This document shows, piece by piece, positions 21,970 through 34,612 of a DNA stretch of 64,000 bases. The position numbers and the translations under genes are program-made. Within the stretch, counting starts at the first letter, position 1; each line of letters begins with the position of its first letter. The notes under the pieces are model-generated. The model made no database searches and was not told the origin of the DNA. It worked only from the letters and a program-made list of their open reading frames with translations. Origin of the DNA: Episyrphus balteatus. Its lineage: Eukaryota; Arthropoda; Insecta; Diptera; Syrphidae. The DNA lies in NCBI RefSeq assembly GCF_945859705.1, contig NC_079134.1:163901718-163965717 (forward strand), given 5' to 3'.

Positions 21970-23996
21970 AATTTGCTTTTAAAATACAATGTGTTCAAAT
22001 TTTCTACTTTTTGTACTTTTTATGTCTTTATTATTTTAATTTGTTAATATTATCTAAATAGAAAAATGCAATACTCTTTGTTTTTATAAAAATTTGTGCA
22101 TTATTTTGAACTTTGAGAAGCTTTTTCTCAGGAACTAAAGGAACTTTTCAAATAAATGTTTCAAACATATATGTAGCTCTAAATTCAGAGTTTCTTTCTT
22201 TTATACAATGATATAAAACGAAACCCTTAATTTTAAAGAACTTAAAACATCCAACCTATAGAGAAGTGGACTTGACCCAATTATTATTCTGAACGCCTCG
22301 CATATGATGAAGAAAAAAATATATCGTAGCAATAGCCAATCTCGCGAAAACTCGGCTTTAAACTTTTTAGTTTGCTTATTTTGAGGCAGCTACTTGCACC
22401 GGGCTTTAATTTAAAGCATCATTTTAAGTAAGTTCCTTATAAATTAAATTTTTCTTGTTCATAAATGAAAAGTTGTTAGCAATATAGAAAAACACTTGTT
22501 AATATAATAAATACTGTATCTATTTATATTGAAATCAATCAAGTAGCTTTTGTTATAATGTAGTAGAACAATATGAATATGAAAATTAGATTAAATTGTT
22601 AGCTTGTTAAAGATCATGAAAACAAGTCTTTATTTAACAAGCTAACAATTTAATGTAATTCTCATATTCATTGTTCTACTACATTATAACAAAAGCTACT
22701 TGATTGATTTTAATAAAAATAGATACAGTATATATGTATTAACAAGTGTTAATTTATGAATTGAAAATCGGATAGCTCTTCCATCATTGTAGAATAATTT
22801 GATAGGTACTTATTGGCAAAATAAAAGAAAATTCAGACAATATTATACATACTTTATACTTTAAGAACGATACTGACCGATTTAAATTAATTACATACTT
22901 AATTATTTATTTGTTTATTTACCATTAAAAACGTTAAATATTCGGCCTCATCACCATATTCCATTCGTATCGGAAATTTTCTACGATTCCTGAAAGATTT
23001 TTTAATAATTTTTTTTAAATAAAAATTTTCGAGAACGGTTATTTTTTTTTTCTTCAAAACATCTTATGAATACTCCTAAAAATAAATGCACGACTGGTTC
23101 ATGCATCTCAATGGTGCTCAAAAGCAAAAAAAAAAAAATTGGTATGCTTTCCAAAACGTAGTTCTTAAAATAAATTAATGTAAGACAAGCTAATGAATAA
23201 GAACAATTTATCAATCCACACAGATCCAGAAACTTGTTTTGTAAAAATGATAAACAAAAGAAATGAAGCTATGTTTCAAGTGTTTATTTAAAGCTTATTT
23301 AATATAATTGGTATTTGGGTCATTTACCTTTATTTCAATGACATTTTTGTTGTAGTTAAAATAAAAATTTAACTTCAGGTTTTGCTTTGTTTTGACAAAG
23401 ACCTTGCGTAATAAAATTGATTATGTTGATCGTGGCATCAAAAGCATTTGGAATTTGTTCATTGATTAGATTGTTTACATGACCTTACAGAAATATTTTG
23501 CAGTTTAGACTCCTCAGTTTTCTGAGACTAAAACAGAAGAATCTAATTCAGTACATGATTTCGTGCAGTTATCGAACTTTATGCAACAAAATCACTGTTC
23601 AGTAGTTTAATTGATCAAATCAAAATCCAATTATATTGCTATGGTAGTTTATTTGAAAATTTATAGACTTTATATGCAAACAAAAATTTTAACCATAAAT
23701 AAAAGATTACAAAAAATAAAAACCAAATAAACTATATAAACAAAAAATATATAATATTGTCAATAACTTAAAGATGATCAGATCATTGTGCATAGTTTTT
23801 AGAATATGAAATAAATAAAAATACATCTTTATTGTGTATTTTATAAAGTGTTTGATAAAATCTGTGTTTTTGTAATACAAATTGATAGAGGTAATTCATT
23901 AACTAATCACAGCAAAAAACATGATGATGACAACATTTTGGCTTTCGTAGTTGCCAATACTAAATAAGTACATATCCGGCAAGTTGTTGATATCGT
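21970..23996. other. Intergenic region between convergent DERA and AFG1L
   Basis: No gene seen. It holds a long hairpin element at 22490-22752, and otherwise A/T-rich sequence. 3'UTRs of both genes must lie at its edges, with an AATAAA at 22153-22158 one candidate for DERA. Confidence 0.5.
22490..22752. mobile_element. Long-hairpin MITE (about 260 bp)
   Basis: Nearly the whole element is a hairpin: left arm runs AACACTTGTTAATA ... AAATTGTTAGCTTGTTAAA (22491-22610) and the right arm (22633-22750) is its complement with few mismatches, loop about 20 bp. Low divergence between arms suggests youth or gene conversion. Confidence 0.8.
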
Positions 23997-26900
23997 CTAT
24001 CGATGCTTCTCCCATTGTGCCCAATAGTCTTTGGTTTGCATTTCGAATAATCTTGATATTGTTCGATCGAATGCAAATATTTCCTCTTCACCCGTAAATA
24101 CACTCGTTTTTGAATCATTCTAAAAAAGAAAAAAAAAAGTAAATCATGACCTTTTCCGTGGAAACTACATAATACAAAAATTTTTGCTTACTGAACCATG
24201 TTCAATTTTTAAATCATCCATCAAAACACGATGTTCATCTAGCACCTCTGTATTTGGATTGTGTTCTAGGTTAAAAAGGTTATCCAATGGGACATCAGCC
24301 GAGATAACAACACGAACTCGATTGTCATAGAGCGTATCGATAAGTGTTATAAAACGTCTTGTCTGTGACTTCAAGAGCAAATGTAGCTGCGGCACATCTC
24401 TTATCAGAACTGTGTGAAAAAATTGGGAAATCTGCAGGTAATCACTACCAGCTAGGGGCTAAGTAAGAAATATTTAGTAAGATTTATCTAGGAAATAGTG
24501 AGAAGGTGAGATTCCTTACCCTATCACATAGTTCTTCAAAAGTACTATCTAAAACTTGTCCACAAGTTTTAGCAAAAGTCAAATTTCTACCAAAATGTGT
24601 AATGGTACGTGGACGAATGATGTCATTCTCCTGACTGCAAAGGATCTTGAATACAGTATCAACTTCAGCATTAGCATCTCCCGCGGATTTTCTAAAATTA
24701 AAGAATTTTTAAAAAACACTGCCAAACACGCAACAATTTTCCAGACCGTTGTTTATCATATTTTGCTAAATACAGGGTGCTGATTTTAACATTAGTTTTT
24801 TTTTCTAGCAGTTTTAGTTTTTAAATTATTCATAATGTACATGAAAAGGCATATAAATTCATACAATTTTTTTTGTTAAATTTTTTTTCATGTACATTTT
24901 TTTTTGTATTTTTATTTTATTTACTGAACCGAAATACATCCAAAATAAATTTTTCAGCAAAATTTAAAAAACTTTAGTAATAAGAAAAACCAAAAAAATT
25001 GTATGGCATCACCCCCAAAAATATGAAAAATTAAAATACCTAAAAAAATAAGAACTCCTATTAACGAACCAATGTGATTTTTAGGCTTAGTGAACCCAAA
25101 ATGCATAAGGTTCGATACAAAATGTTCTGGAAAATGTTAAAATAAGCATAGCTTTAAAACTCGTACGAAATTAACCTCAAAATGTGGAAAACTAAAAAAT
25201 AAAAAAAAAAAATAGAGCTTTTAGAAATAAATGAATGTGATTTTAATGCTTACTAAATTCTGAACCCAAATACATAAAGGGCCATTTTATTCACTATTGC
25301 TTAGCTTGAAGAAAACTATAAAGCTGGGTAACATTTGAGTTGACTTCAAAACTACATTCGAAACGCAAGTTGGAAATTTGTTTTATTCATTACTTTTCCT
25401 ATTTTTAATTCAAAAGTTGGTCAAATTGCTGTTTCATAAATATCTTTGGGAAATTTGTTACGTTTAATGAAAGCCTTCAATTTCAAATGTAATTTTGAAT
25501 GTTTTGTCGTTAATAAAGTTTCAGAATTTCTTTTTTTTTTTTATTAATGATTTCAGAGGGTGAAATATTTTTAACGGTTGCATTACGGCCGTTTGAAAAC
25601 AATATTTTCTTTTATCAGTCCCTATTTGCAATGAAAATAAAATATATGATTCTCGAAAGACAGGAACCAAAAGAAAGCACGAGGCAATATTGTTTTCAAT
25701 CTTTCATGACACAAAAAATCTTGCGTGTCATCATTTAAACTATTTTAACAATCATGGCCAATTTTCCAAAAGAAGTAATTTATTATGACAATATTAGCTG
25801 TGTTGCTTTGGGAACATTTATCTACTTCTTAGTACTTAAATCTACTTTGAACTACTTTTGCTCTAGTGAAAAAGTAGTTCAAAGCAGCTTATAAATGTTC
25901 CCAAAGGAACGCAGCTATTATTATCTTCCATATTTTCTAAAATGTTAACACTCGTGATTTTGAATGAATATAAAAAATAAAATATGACATTTACATATTT
26001 TCGGCAGTTGAGAAAATCTAAAGTTGATAAACTCTAGATTTGAAAATTAACAGTTGAAAACGTAAACTTTCAGTGATTAAAAACAAATTAAAACTAAAAA
26101 TCCTCAAGTAAAGTTCAACTTTTAGTGAATAAAATCGCCCTAATAGCCTGTTTTCACTAGAGCCTGAATGAGATAATTTCGCAAATGAGGTCAGTTTAGA
26201 TTTCAAATTCAACTTTTTTTTCTATAGAACTTGACATTCGAAATAAGATAATTTTCGTAATTAATCTCATTTGTGCTCTAGTGAAAACACGCTATAAGTT
26301 TAATATAAATTTTTCTAGAAAATTTAAATAAACGCTCAATATAAGAAAAACTTAAAAATTAGTATGAACAATTCCCTCAAATGTGAATACTAAAATATTT
26401 CAAAAATTAAAGCTGCTAGAAAGAAAGCAATATTATGATTTTTGAGCTTACTGAACCCAAATCCATAAAATTTGATATAAATATTTCTGGAATATTCAAA
26501 AAAGTTTTAAAACTGTTGTGCCAATCAACTTACACATAATAGTGACCATCACTCTTTTGACTCATTCTCCTATAATCAATTCCACTGTCCAGTCGAATTA
26601 CATCACACTTTTCCTTTAGCAGCCCAATGAAAGGTACAAAGTTGCTTCTCTGAAGACCATTTTTGTACAAATCATCAGGCTGACGATTACTCGTCGCCAC
26701 CACAATGACTCCATCCTCAAACAAATGGGTAAATAATCGCTTCAAAATCATAGCATCAGCGATATCAGTGACTTGAAACTCATCGAAACAAATCAACCAA
26801 GACTCGGCAGCTATCATATCGGCTACCGGTCTTGTCGGATCGAAAGAAGTTGGCTTCCTTGTATTAAAAGCTCGATCGATATTCAGTTTCTCTTTGACCT

Positions 26901-27442
26901 CATGAATTCTAGAATGAACATTATTCATAAATGAATTGAAATGGACACGTTTCTTTTTCTCCACCTGCAATAGAATAGAAAAGTAAACAAAAGAAAAACT
27001 TGCCAACGTCAGTAAAAAAACAAAAAAATCAAATTGGGGAATTCTCTTCTAACAAACTCACAGTATTACAACAATCAAAGAACATATCCATCAATGTGGT
27101 CTTTCCGCCACCAACGCTTCCGTAAATATACAAGCCATTGGGTGTATTTTTAGCAACGGCCTTGGACTTGGCCGTTGAAAAGAAATCACGAAATCTACTA
27201 CCTCGACTGGGGGGAGTTGGCTTATAAGTTTGCACTTGGTGGTAGAGTTTTTCGAGTGCTTCGGCAGCTTTAGTTTGATGTTCATCTGCCAGGAGGTCAC
27301 CTTTTTCGATTCGTGATTTCAAAGCTGACAAAGGGGTTATGACAGACGACGATGAGGAGGAATATAATCGACCTCCCAAAGAATTTAGGAAGATTTTATC
27401 GATAATTACTATCGAACGATTACATAGTCTTACACTAAACAT
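23997..27442 (-). CDS. AFG1L: AFG1-like mitochondrial AAA ATPase (AFG1L/LACE1), five exons
   Basis: Exons 27062-27442, 26534-26964, 24520-24691, 24192-24458 and 23997-24119 join in phase to 457 residues. The N-terminus (MFSVRLCNRSIVIIDKIFLN then Ser-rich) is a plausible mitochondrial presequence. Walker A is YGSVGGGKTTLMD at about residues 108-120, Walker B is LICFDEFQVTDIADAM, and a sensor-1/arginine stretch follows in VATSNRQPDDLYKNGLQR. Exon 3 has RPRTITHFGRNLTFAKTCG, exon 4 the conserved RRFITLIDTLYDNRVRVVIS, and exon 5 ends in a family-typical SRLFEMQTKDYW tail. The family is a matrix/inner-membrane ATPase implicated in degradation of nuclear-encoded complex IV subunits. D. melanogaster CG8520 is the likely orthologue. 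Intron 2 (24692-26533, 1.8 kb) has expanded through MITE insertion. Confidence 0.93.
25787..25925. repeat. MITE-like inverted repeat in AFG1L intron 2
   Basis: AATATTAGCTGTGTTGCTTT and GGGAACATTTAT pair with ATAAATGTTCCC and AAAGGAACGCAGCTATTATT; an inner block TTTGAACTACTTTT also pairs with AAAAGTAGTTCAAA. Non-coding. Confidence 0.7.
26142..26296. repeat. MITE of the GTTTTCACTAGAGC family, copy 1
   Basis: Ends ATAGCCTGTTTTCACTAGAG and CTCTAGTGAAAACACGCTAT are inverted repeats; inner AATGAGATAATTTCG and TAATCTCATTTG also pair. Another copy lies at 39882-40016 and a fragment at 975-1013. Inserted in AFG1L intron 2. Confidence 0.7.
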
Positions 27443-28233
27443 ATTTTAGTTTAAAACTACAAGAACACACAGTGGTGAATAATTTTATTTGATATTTTCG
27501 TTAAAAATTCGTTATTTTTAACTAAAAAAAATTAAAAAACAAAAATTTATTGTCAACTTATCTCTGAAGACATATTACATAAATCAAAACAAATAGTGGG
27601 CCACAGTCGAGGTGGTCGTGAAATTTTTCGTCCCGAATGTATTTCAACAAGAACTGAAATAAAATAAACGTCAAGTCAAATAGATTTGTTACGTCATCAT
27701 GTGGATTGTGGTAGGTATTTGAAACAGCTGATAAGATGAAGTAATGAGTTGAAAATGTTGGACAATAGATGGCGTGAATATGTAAACGTTACTTTTTGAA
27801 TTAATTAACGGTTGCCGTTGCTGTATATAGTTAGGTTTTCAACGGCATATACGGCAACTCAATTCTAGGATGACGATATGTTCCAATTAAACGTACAGTT
27901 TGAGTAAGTCTTGATTTTTCAATCGCCAGTTAGACTATCAGAAGCATAAATGGGGCTATGAGAACAATAGTGGCGTAAACCATAAAAATCCGTTTTGAGG
28001 TACGAAAGATTTAAGATGCAGGGTTTTTTAAAACAACACTTTTTTGAGTGCCATCTAGTTTTGAGTGTAGCTAACTGTATAAATCTATTTTTGTATTAAA
28101 ATAGATATATTTAAGAGACCCATTATTATGAAAAAATTCATTTGTGAAAAAAAGTGGGTTAGTACAGGTAAAATATGCATTAAAAACAAAAGTTTGCTTT
28201 TGGTATAAGAACAAAGGATAAAAAAGTCTATCG

Positions 28234-28452
28234 GCCCTATTCTGCTATTCGGTTCACGTGAAAGTCTAAAATAAGAAGACTTTAAATGGGGTATAAAATT
28301 AAATTTAAGCAATTTTTTTTCTTTAGAATTGCTAAAACAGACGGACATAACGCTTTGATTTCAAAAGTTAGATGCTTTTCAAAGCCAGTTTGACGTACAT
28401 AGTAAAGCCATGAAATATTTCGATTTACGTGAATCGATTAGCAGAATAGGGC
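28234..28452. repeat. MITE-like element with GCCCTATTCTGCTA ends
   Basis: Left end GCCCTATTCTGCTATTCGG, right end complementary to AGCCCTATTCTGCTAATCG; TTCACGTGAAA and TTTACGTGAA inside also pair. About 220 bp, no coding capacity. Confidence 0.7.
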
Positions 28453-28679
28453 TGTATATAAAAAAGTTGTGTATAAGGGTTTTTTTTCGCAGACAAGAGG
28501 GAGGGGGTGTAGGTCAAAAATATAGTGACAAAATTGTTTGTATAATATCATCATAATGACACATGTTTTTAAGGTATTTTTTGATGCTGAATCTTATGGC
28601 ATGAAAATAAAGTCAATACGATTGCTCTAAGAAAAGTTATTGCCATTTAAAAACAAGGGTGCTTGATTTTTTACTTCAA

Positions 28680-30300
28680 CAGGTAAATATTATCGAAACC
28701 CATGTGAAAAATAGGTAAGATACATTGATGAAATTCGGGATAAAGGTTTTAGATAAAGCAGGGACAAAGAATTCACAAAATTTCTAAAAATATTTTTCGT
28801 GAAAGGGTGCTTGTTTGATGGGTTGAGTTATGTGTGAGAAATGTATCGTAACAGAGCTGACATAAATTTTATTAATTTTTTAAATTTGGTGAATTAGCTT
28901 CGTTTCTTATAAGAGTTAAGAACCTAAAAAGTCTACAAAATTATCTTGAGTGAAAGGGTGTTTTTTTTTAAAGAAATGATAAAATCCGGAATTAATACCA
29001 CAAAAACTGGGACAAAAATGTTACACCAACGATAAATTATCGTTATAAATGAAACATATGTTTCATTTATAACAGAAAGCAAGAATCTAAGCAGTCTATA
29101 CAAACATTGAGGTGAAAGGGTGATTTTTTTTTTGTGAAATAAGGAAAATAAGCGATAAGTCCGATAAAATCAATGGTATAAAAGTTACCCTTACGAAATT
29201 TATTAAAAATGTTGTCTTTCCCATAGGAATTACGAATAAAATAAATCTGTACATTTTTACTAGGGCAAGTTAAGGATTCGTAAGAAAAATCGAACTCGAG
29301 ATAACAATTTTACATGACATTACGATGATGGAGAATTCCAAAAAAGTGGGTCCGGCAATTCTGTCTGTCTGTGTGTCTGTCTCTATCTGGAGCTGCAGCC
29401 TAAACGAGTGAAGTGATTTTCTTCAAACTTGGTAGTTAGCAGATTTTGGTGATTCCCTAGAGCGGAAATTGAAAAAAATTTTTTTTTATGACCAAAACTA
29501 ACGGTACCTGCCATATAACGGAAAAAGAAAAGTTAATATTTTTCAAAAAACGGCTCTAACGATTTTGATTGAAATTTTTGTGTAGTACTACACATAAGAG
29601 CTAACTTTTGAAATAAAAAAAATATAGAACGGTTTTTTCGTTTCTGAATATCTCGTACAACATTAATCCGATTTAAATGAAAATTTTTATACAAAAGTGT
29701 TTAAGTAAAGGTAATATTAAAATTTTAGAAAATTTTCAAAAAACGCATTTTTGGATTTTTAAAAAATATTTCCAAAAAACGGATGTAAAAAAATTTTTAT
29801 ATATAAGAAATTATTTTTTTAAAAAACGGCTCCAACGATTTTCGAAATTTTTTTTCTAAAAATATCTTTTTATACAAGTAATTAAATGGCACACTTAGTT
29901 TTTTGTAAGAGATCATTTAAAGCGGTATTTAATTATTTATTTTTTTTTGCACCACTTATGAAATTCCGTGCAAATATCAAATTTTAAATTTTCCCTTATT
30001 TTGTTCAATGAAAAGCTTTAACATTAGAGTAACTTTTACCATAAGAGCAAGTACGTGCGACCCCAGTCGTGCGACCCCAGTCGTGCAATTTATTTTCATG
30101 TGAAAGGGTGTTTTTTTAGGTGTAGAGAAAATATCGGTACCTATACTAGAGTAATACTAGTGGTACCCTATTGAAATTCAGCAATAATATTACTTTTGAG
30201 ATAAGGAATAAGAATCTAAAGTGTCTATAAGAAGAGGGATAGAAAGCAAGGATAAAGAGTTTTAAAAAAATAATTTAGGTGAAAGAATATTTTTTTTGGA
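28680..30300. repeat. Degenerate interspersed repeat units with GTGAAAGGGTG core
   Basis: The phrase AATCTAA(A/G)..GTCTATA followed some 20-30 bases later by GTGAAAGGGTG and a T-run occurs near 28800, 28950, 29115, 30100 and 30275, about 150-190 bp apart in the first three. Looks like an eroded satellite-like array interrupted by the reverse copy of the 0.9 kb repeat at 29253-30092. A perfect 30-bp palindrome (ATAAATGAAACATATG centre) lies at 29043-29072. Confidence 0.5.
29253..30092 (-). repeat. 0.9 kb dispersed repeat, reverse copy
   Basis: Reverse-complement of the units at 34613 and 38155: one end has AGTACGTGCGACCCCAGTCG just before 30092, with the GTGCGACCCCAGTC phrase duplicated in tandem, the other TAGGGCAAGTTAAGGATTCG near 29262. 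Internal landmarks are the GTCTGTCTGTGTGTCTGTC run next to GGGTCCGGCAATTCTG and several AACGGCTCTAACGATTTT blocks. No coding capacity. Confidence 0.75.
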
Positions 30301-30326
30301 ACAGACAGTAAAATCTGTAGGTAATT

Positions 30327-30434
30327 GGTCCCAAAAAGCCAATGATTCATTTTCTATTTGGTTTTGATGACAAATTGAACGCTTATCACTAAGTTCTTAG
30401 ACGTTTTACACGAATCATTGGCTGTTTTGGGACC
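30327..30434. repeat. Hairpin repeat beside a CCCCA-rich cluster
   Basis: GGTCCCAAAAAGCCAATGAT pairs with ATCATTGGCTGTTTTGGGAC. Immediately after (30434-30490) the short inverted blocks GGGGCATTTGGAATGCCCC and TTCCCCATGTGGGGAA occur, unusual in this AT-rich setting. Confidence 0.6.
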
Positions 30435-30979
30435 ACATGGGGCATTTGGAATGCCCCACTTGGGGCAATAGGAAATTCCCCATGTGGGGAACTCCACCGC
30501 GAAGAAATAAGTTGGTTTAGTTCTTGCACCTTTTGAACTCACTGATTTATAAGATTTTTTTTGTCACTTGTATTTTTAGTTTTTGTATATTTGCTTCTAC
30601 GCATCTTAGAAAAAAATTTAATCCAAGAATTAAAAAAGGAAATAAATGCAAGAAAGAAGCCACAGTTTACACTTCTTATTCCAATTTCTAATTCCCTTTT
30701 CTGTGCAAATACACACAATATAAAATCTGCCACTATATTTTAGTATTGATTTCTTCATCCTTGTTATGTCAAATCCCATTAAGTAAGACCTCGAATTCTT
30801 GCCTCTAACACGAACCTCATCGGACTTTTTTTACAAACATAAAAAAAAAAAACATTTGCTAATACCTATAATACTCCTCCACATCACACTCTATCCATGA
30901 TTACGTTATTTATAGTTTTTCTGCGAAGAATCTATCCGATAAGGTCTCAAACTAGCACATCTGATTAAGAAAAAAAAAA

Positions 30980-32480
30980 GAAACAAAAAATATGAGAAGA
31001 TGCTCTTTAAAAAGTCGCCCTGTCTGCACAGCATCGATGGCTTCACTTTGCAAGCATAACTCACTCTTACGACGGAACTCACCATAAATACTGACCTATA
31101 TACCTACATAATACACTATCGTGACTCTTACCGCAAAATAATCTTGTCGTGGTCATCTTGTAAGTATCAAGTACCACCACCGCAAGCAAGCAAGCACTCA
31201 CAGTTGGAGTTCAATCTCGCATAACAAAAAGCCCCTCATTATTCCAATCCCACAAGCGACTGACAACAAGACCAGGCCAATGCAACACACAAGAAGAAGA
31301 AAACCCACCAAACCGAACCCAAAACCCAACTATTCCACACGAGTTGAACAACCGCTTGCGGTTTCCTCAGTATTTTCACCTCGCAGAATCCACAATCTGC
31401 CATGTCGCTAGAGGTACCTCCTCTACCGTTGCTGGAGTTGTGCCTTCCTTGACTTGGCTTAAATTGTTATTGCCGTTTGAAATTACGATGCCAGGCGGGA
31501 GAGTGACTAGCTATAGCTCTCTGTGTACCCGTGCCCCACTCCAACTATAGAAATAGAAACGATATGGCGAAGCAATGTTTAATTCAACATCAGGGTGATG
31601 GAGATGGAGCTCTCCTCTTAACATCCTCTCCAAAAGTTGTAAGCCGGTATGGCAACCAACAGAGATTGCGTAATGAATTGTAGGGTAATCTTATTTTGAA
31701 AACAAAATAGCATGAGTGAGATAGTTGAGAGGAATCCATTTCGCAGATTCGCCGGAGCGGGTCTTTTCGTCCCGCTCAAGATGCTCCACCGCACCGCTCT
31801 ATACGTCATCTGGAAGATGGAAGAGTAGGTACTTTTGGTCTCGGTGGTTTTTGAGATGTGAAATGGCTATAAAGTCGTTTGCCTGGTTCTTACTTTCGGT
31901 TTCGTTTTTTTTCTTAACTCATAAAGTGATCGTATGTCATTTGGAGGTATATAGTCATTGGAGCTCTGGCCTTATGTTTGTACGTAGATTGACCTACTTG
32001 ATAGCTTGACGAGAGAAGACGCTTCCGATGCCTAGTTTTTTTTATTTGAAAACCAGAAGCATCATCGACTTGAATGTAAAGACTGCAAGTTCTCTCTCTG
32101 TCACCTTATTGCAGAATCTACTTGTGTTGGGTTTCGTTTTTTTTTTTCAATGATTTTAGCCTAAAGGCTTTACCATGTAGTTTAAGTCAATCGAATTGTC
32201 GAGAATTAAGGAGTAGGTAGGTTAGGCTAAAATGTTTACGTTTTTCAGTACGGTGTGTCCCCTAAAGTGGTTGGAATAATTGATTTGATGGTGTTTCACC
32301 AGCATCCAGCGAGTGGATATTGTGTAACCGTGCAATGTGTGTGTCGTCGGTTTTTCTTGCTTTTTTTTTTAGTACAAATGAACCTGGTGTGGCATTTTGG
32401 ATGGGAGTGGTGCACAAATGTTGTGTGTAGTAAATATTTTTTGTAGTTTAATTTGTGTGGCATTTTTGAAAAGAAGATGC
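30980..32480. other. Compositionally distinct island, no gene identified
   Basis: This 1.5 kb is visibly richer in G+C and in non-repetitive sequence than its flanks, with few A/T runs. Open frames (31344-31550, 31725-32009) show no recognisable domain or codon-like signature and no family match. Candidates are a cis-regulatory module, a noncoding or 5'UTR exon, or an unrecognised gene. Nothing more can be said from sequence alone. Confidence 0.35.
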
Positions 32481-33905
32481 TCCATTAGAGGATCGTTATT
32501 TTTTCTTTATATTACCATAAGTCTGTTACAATAATTGAATTATTCAAGTTTCAAGTTTGCGTGAAACAAAAACTTCATGCCATGAATAAAGATTGTATAG
32601 AATGTATGTCAATTGTTTGCTTTTTTTTTTGCGTTTTTGGTTAGTCATAATTTGATAATTGCAGTGTTTAAAAATAAGGTTTAAGATTGCGTGTTTTGTT
32701 AAGAAATTTGATATAAGTTTGTTTTTATATATTGCAGAATGACATACATTTTTAAATGAGTTTTATATCTAAAGAAATTCCTTGGATAATAAAGCATACC
32801 AATTTTCAACAGAATTGGGATACCATTTTTCAAATGCATGTTTCGAGATGAAAACTCTTGAATACAAAATTACAGTGTTAGTTGTGTTAAATTTATTTAT
32901 TGAAGTTCTATTAAGGAGACACTATAAAAATAGACCCTTAAGACAGCCGCAAAAAGCAAACATTCATCTCCTTATAGGTAAAAAGTTTTTCAGCGTATAT
33001 AAAACAGTGTTCTTTTAACAAAAAAAAGGTTTATCAGTACAAAATATACTTTTAAAAGCAATTCCAGTTATACTATACTTCTCACTTGCAGAAATTCATT
33101 TAGTAGGTTCATACCATAACATACAAAACTATAACGATAAGTAGTTAATACCTTTGACGATCTTGTCAAAAAAGTGATTTTTCAATCCAAAAAATGTACA
33201 TTGTTTTATAAAATTTGAGAATATACACCAATAAAGCAAATATGTAAATTTGGGTCAGCTTGAAAATGTTTCGGAAGCCTTTGAATTAACAACAACTCAG
33301 ATTTCAAGTAGAGTTGGGCAGTTTAGTTCACTTGAGTGATCGATCATTTTAGTTCAAATCATACTATACTGAACTAGTTAGTTTATTTAAAGAAAATATA
33401 AAAAAGTAAAAATTTTTGCAAAAAGTGCAATTAAATTTTTATTAAATATTTTCAAAATAACTAATATTTAATCATCTCTATCTAGATTGTATTTTTACAG
33501 ATTTTTTCGCTCTCATAATAATTTTTGAGTTTCAGCTTGGCGATATGTTTTTTGACTGGGATGATAGAATCCGTGAGAAAACGATAAATCCAACTTTCGG
33601 TCAATAGAAGTCGGTTTTGTTTTTTTGATAAAAATGATTATTTAATATTTTCTTTTTCGAAAATTGCCCCTCCAGCCTAAAGGGGAGATAGACCCAGCCT
33701 CCCGACAAACAATTTTGGTTCTATAAAGCTTTACAGATGCAACTGTTCCTTCTGTAAAGCATTATAGAAGCAAAATTGTTAGTAGGGCTATCATTGTGAA
33801 AAATGATTGTATTGAACTCTTCTACAAAAAAACCGTTATCAAATCCTGGCGCCCAAAGTTATCGTAGGTACTACGTGCCAAAATAACATTTTTTTTCGGT
33901 GATTA

Positions 33906-33942
33906 AGCCTAGTACGCAGCTGAAGCGAAACGAAATTTTTGA
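33906..33942 (+). repeat. Copy of CTAGTACGCAGC dispersed repeat
   Basis: CCTAGTACGCAGCTGAAGCG followed by AAACGAAATTTTT, identical to the copy at 8468 over about 33 bases before diverging. Confidence 0.6.
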
Positions 33943-34612
33943 ACTTTGTCAGCTTATAAATTCTAGGTGGTTTAACCGACCTACATGTTTTATGTATTGT
34001 TAAAAAGGTCAAAATGCCTTCTACTTAAAACTGTAAAGAAATCTAAAATCGACGAAGCTAGATTTTTTTAATGGGTGAAGGTTCGAAAAACCGTTTTTTG
34101 CCCCAAACTCCATATGCTGGGAGTGTTGCGGAGTTTTTTTTAAACAACATTTCGTAATCAATGCAATTAGCTCTACAAAACGTGAGTGATTTTGAGTGTA
34201 ACATAGTGTTATCATTTGGGGAAATAATCAAATTTTTTGTCATTTCGTTTTTTTTTATTTTATTTATTTCAATTGATAAGTTATAACATCAATTGGATAA
34301 GGATCAAACTTTAAAAACAATTTTGGAAAGATCAAAAAAACTTACAATTTTTATTCCCACTTACCATTTTCACTCTTTTTACCTCTTTAGAAATAATTTC
34401 AATTTCAATCAAATATTGAATTTGCTCGTGCTCAACCCGTGACAAAAAGTTATTGTTTTTGATTTTTCTTTGGTTTAGGTATCTAAAATTTAAACAATGT
34501 TTTTTAATAACATGTTCAAATAAACTCAAAAAAATTTGATTTTGCTCATAAAAAAGTGATTAGAAATAAGTCATTTAGAGCTGCAGAAATATTAATCGTT
34601 TTATCAGAAATA

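Noticed and set aside
31344..32009. Two plus-strand ORFs in the GC-richer island
   Set aside because: No family resemblance, no splice partner found; reported as an unassigned island.
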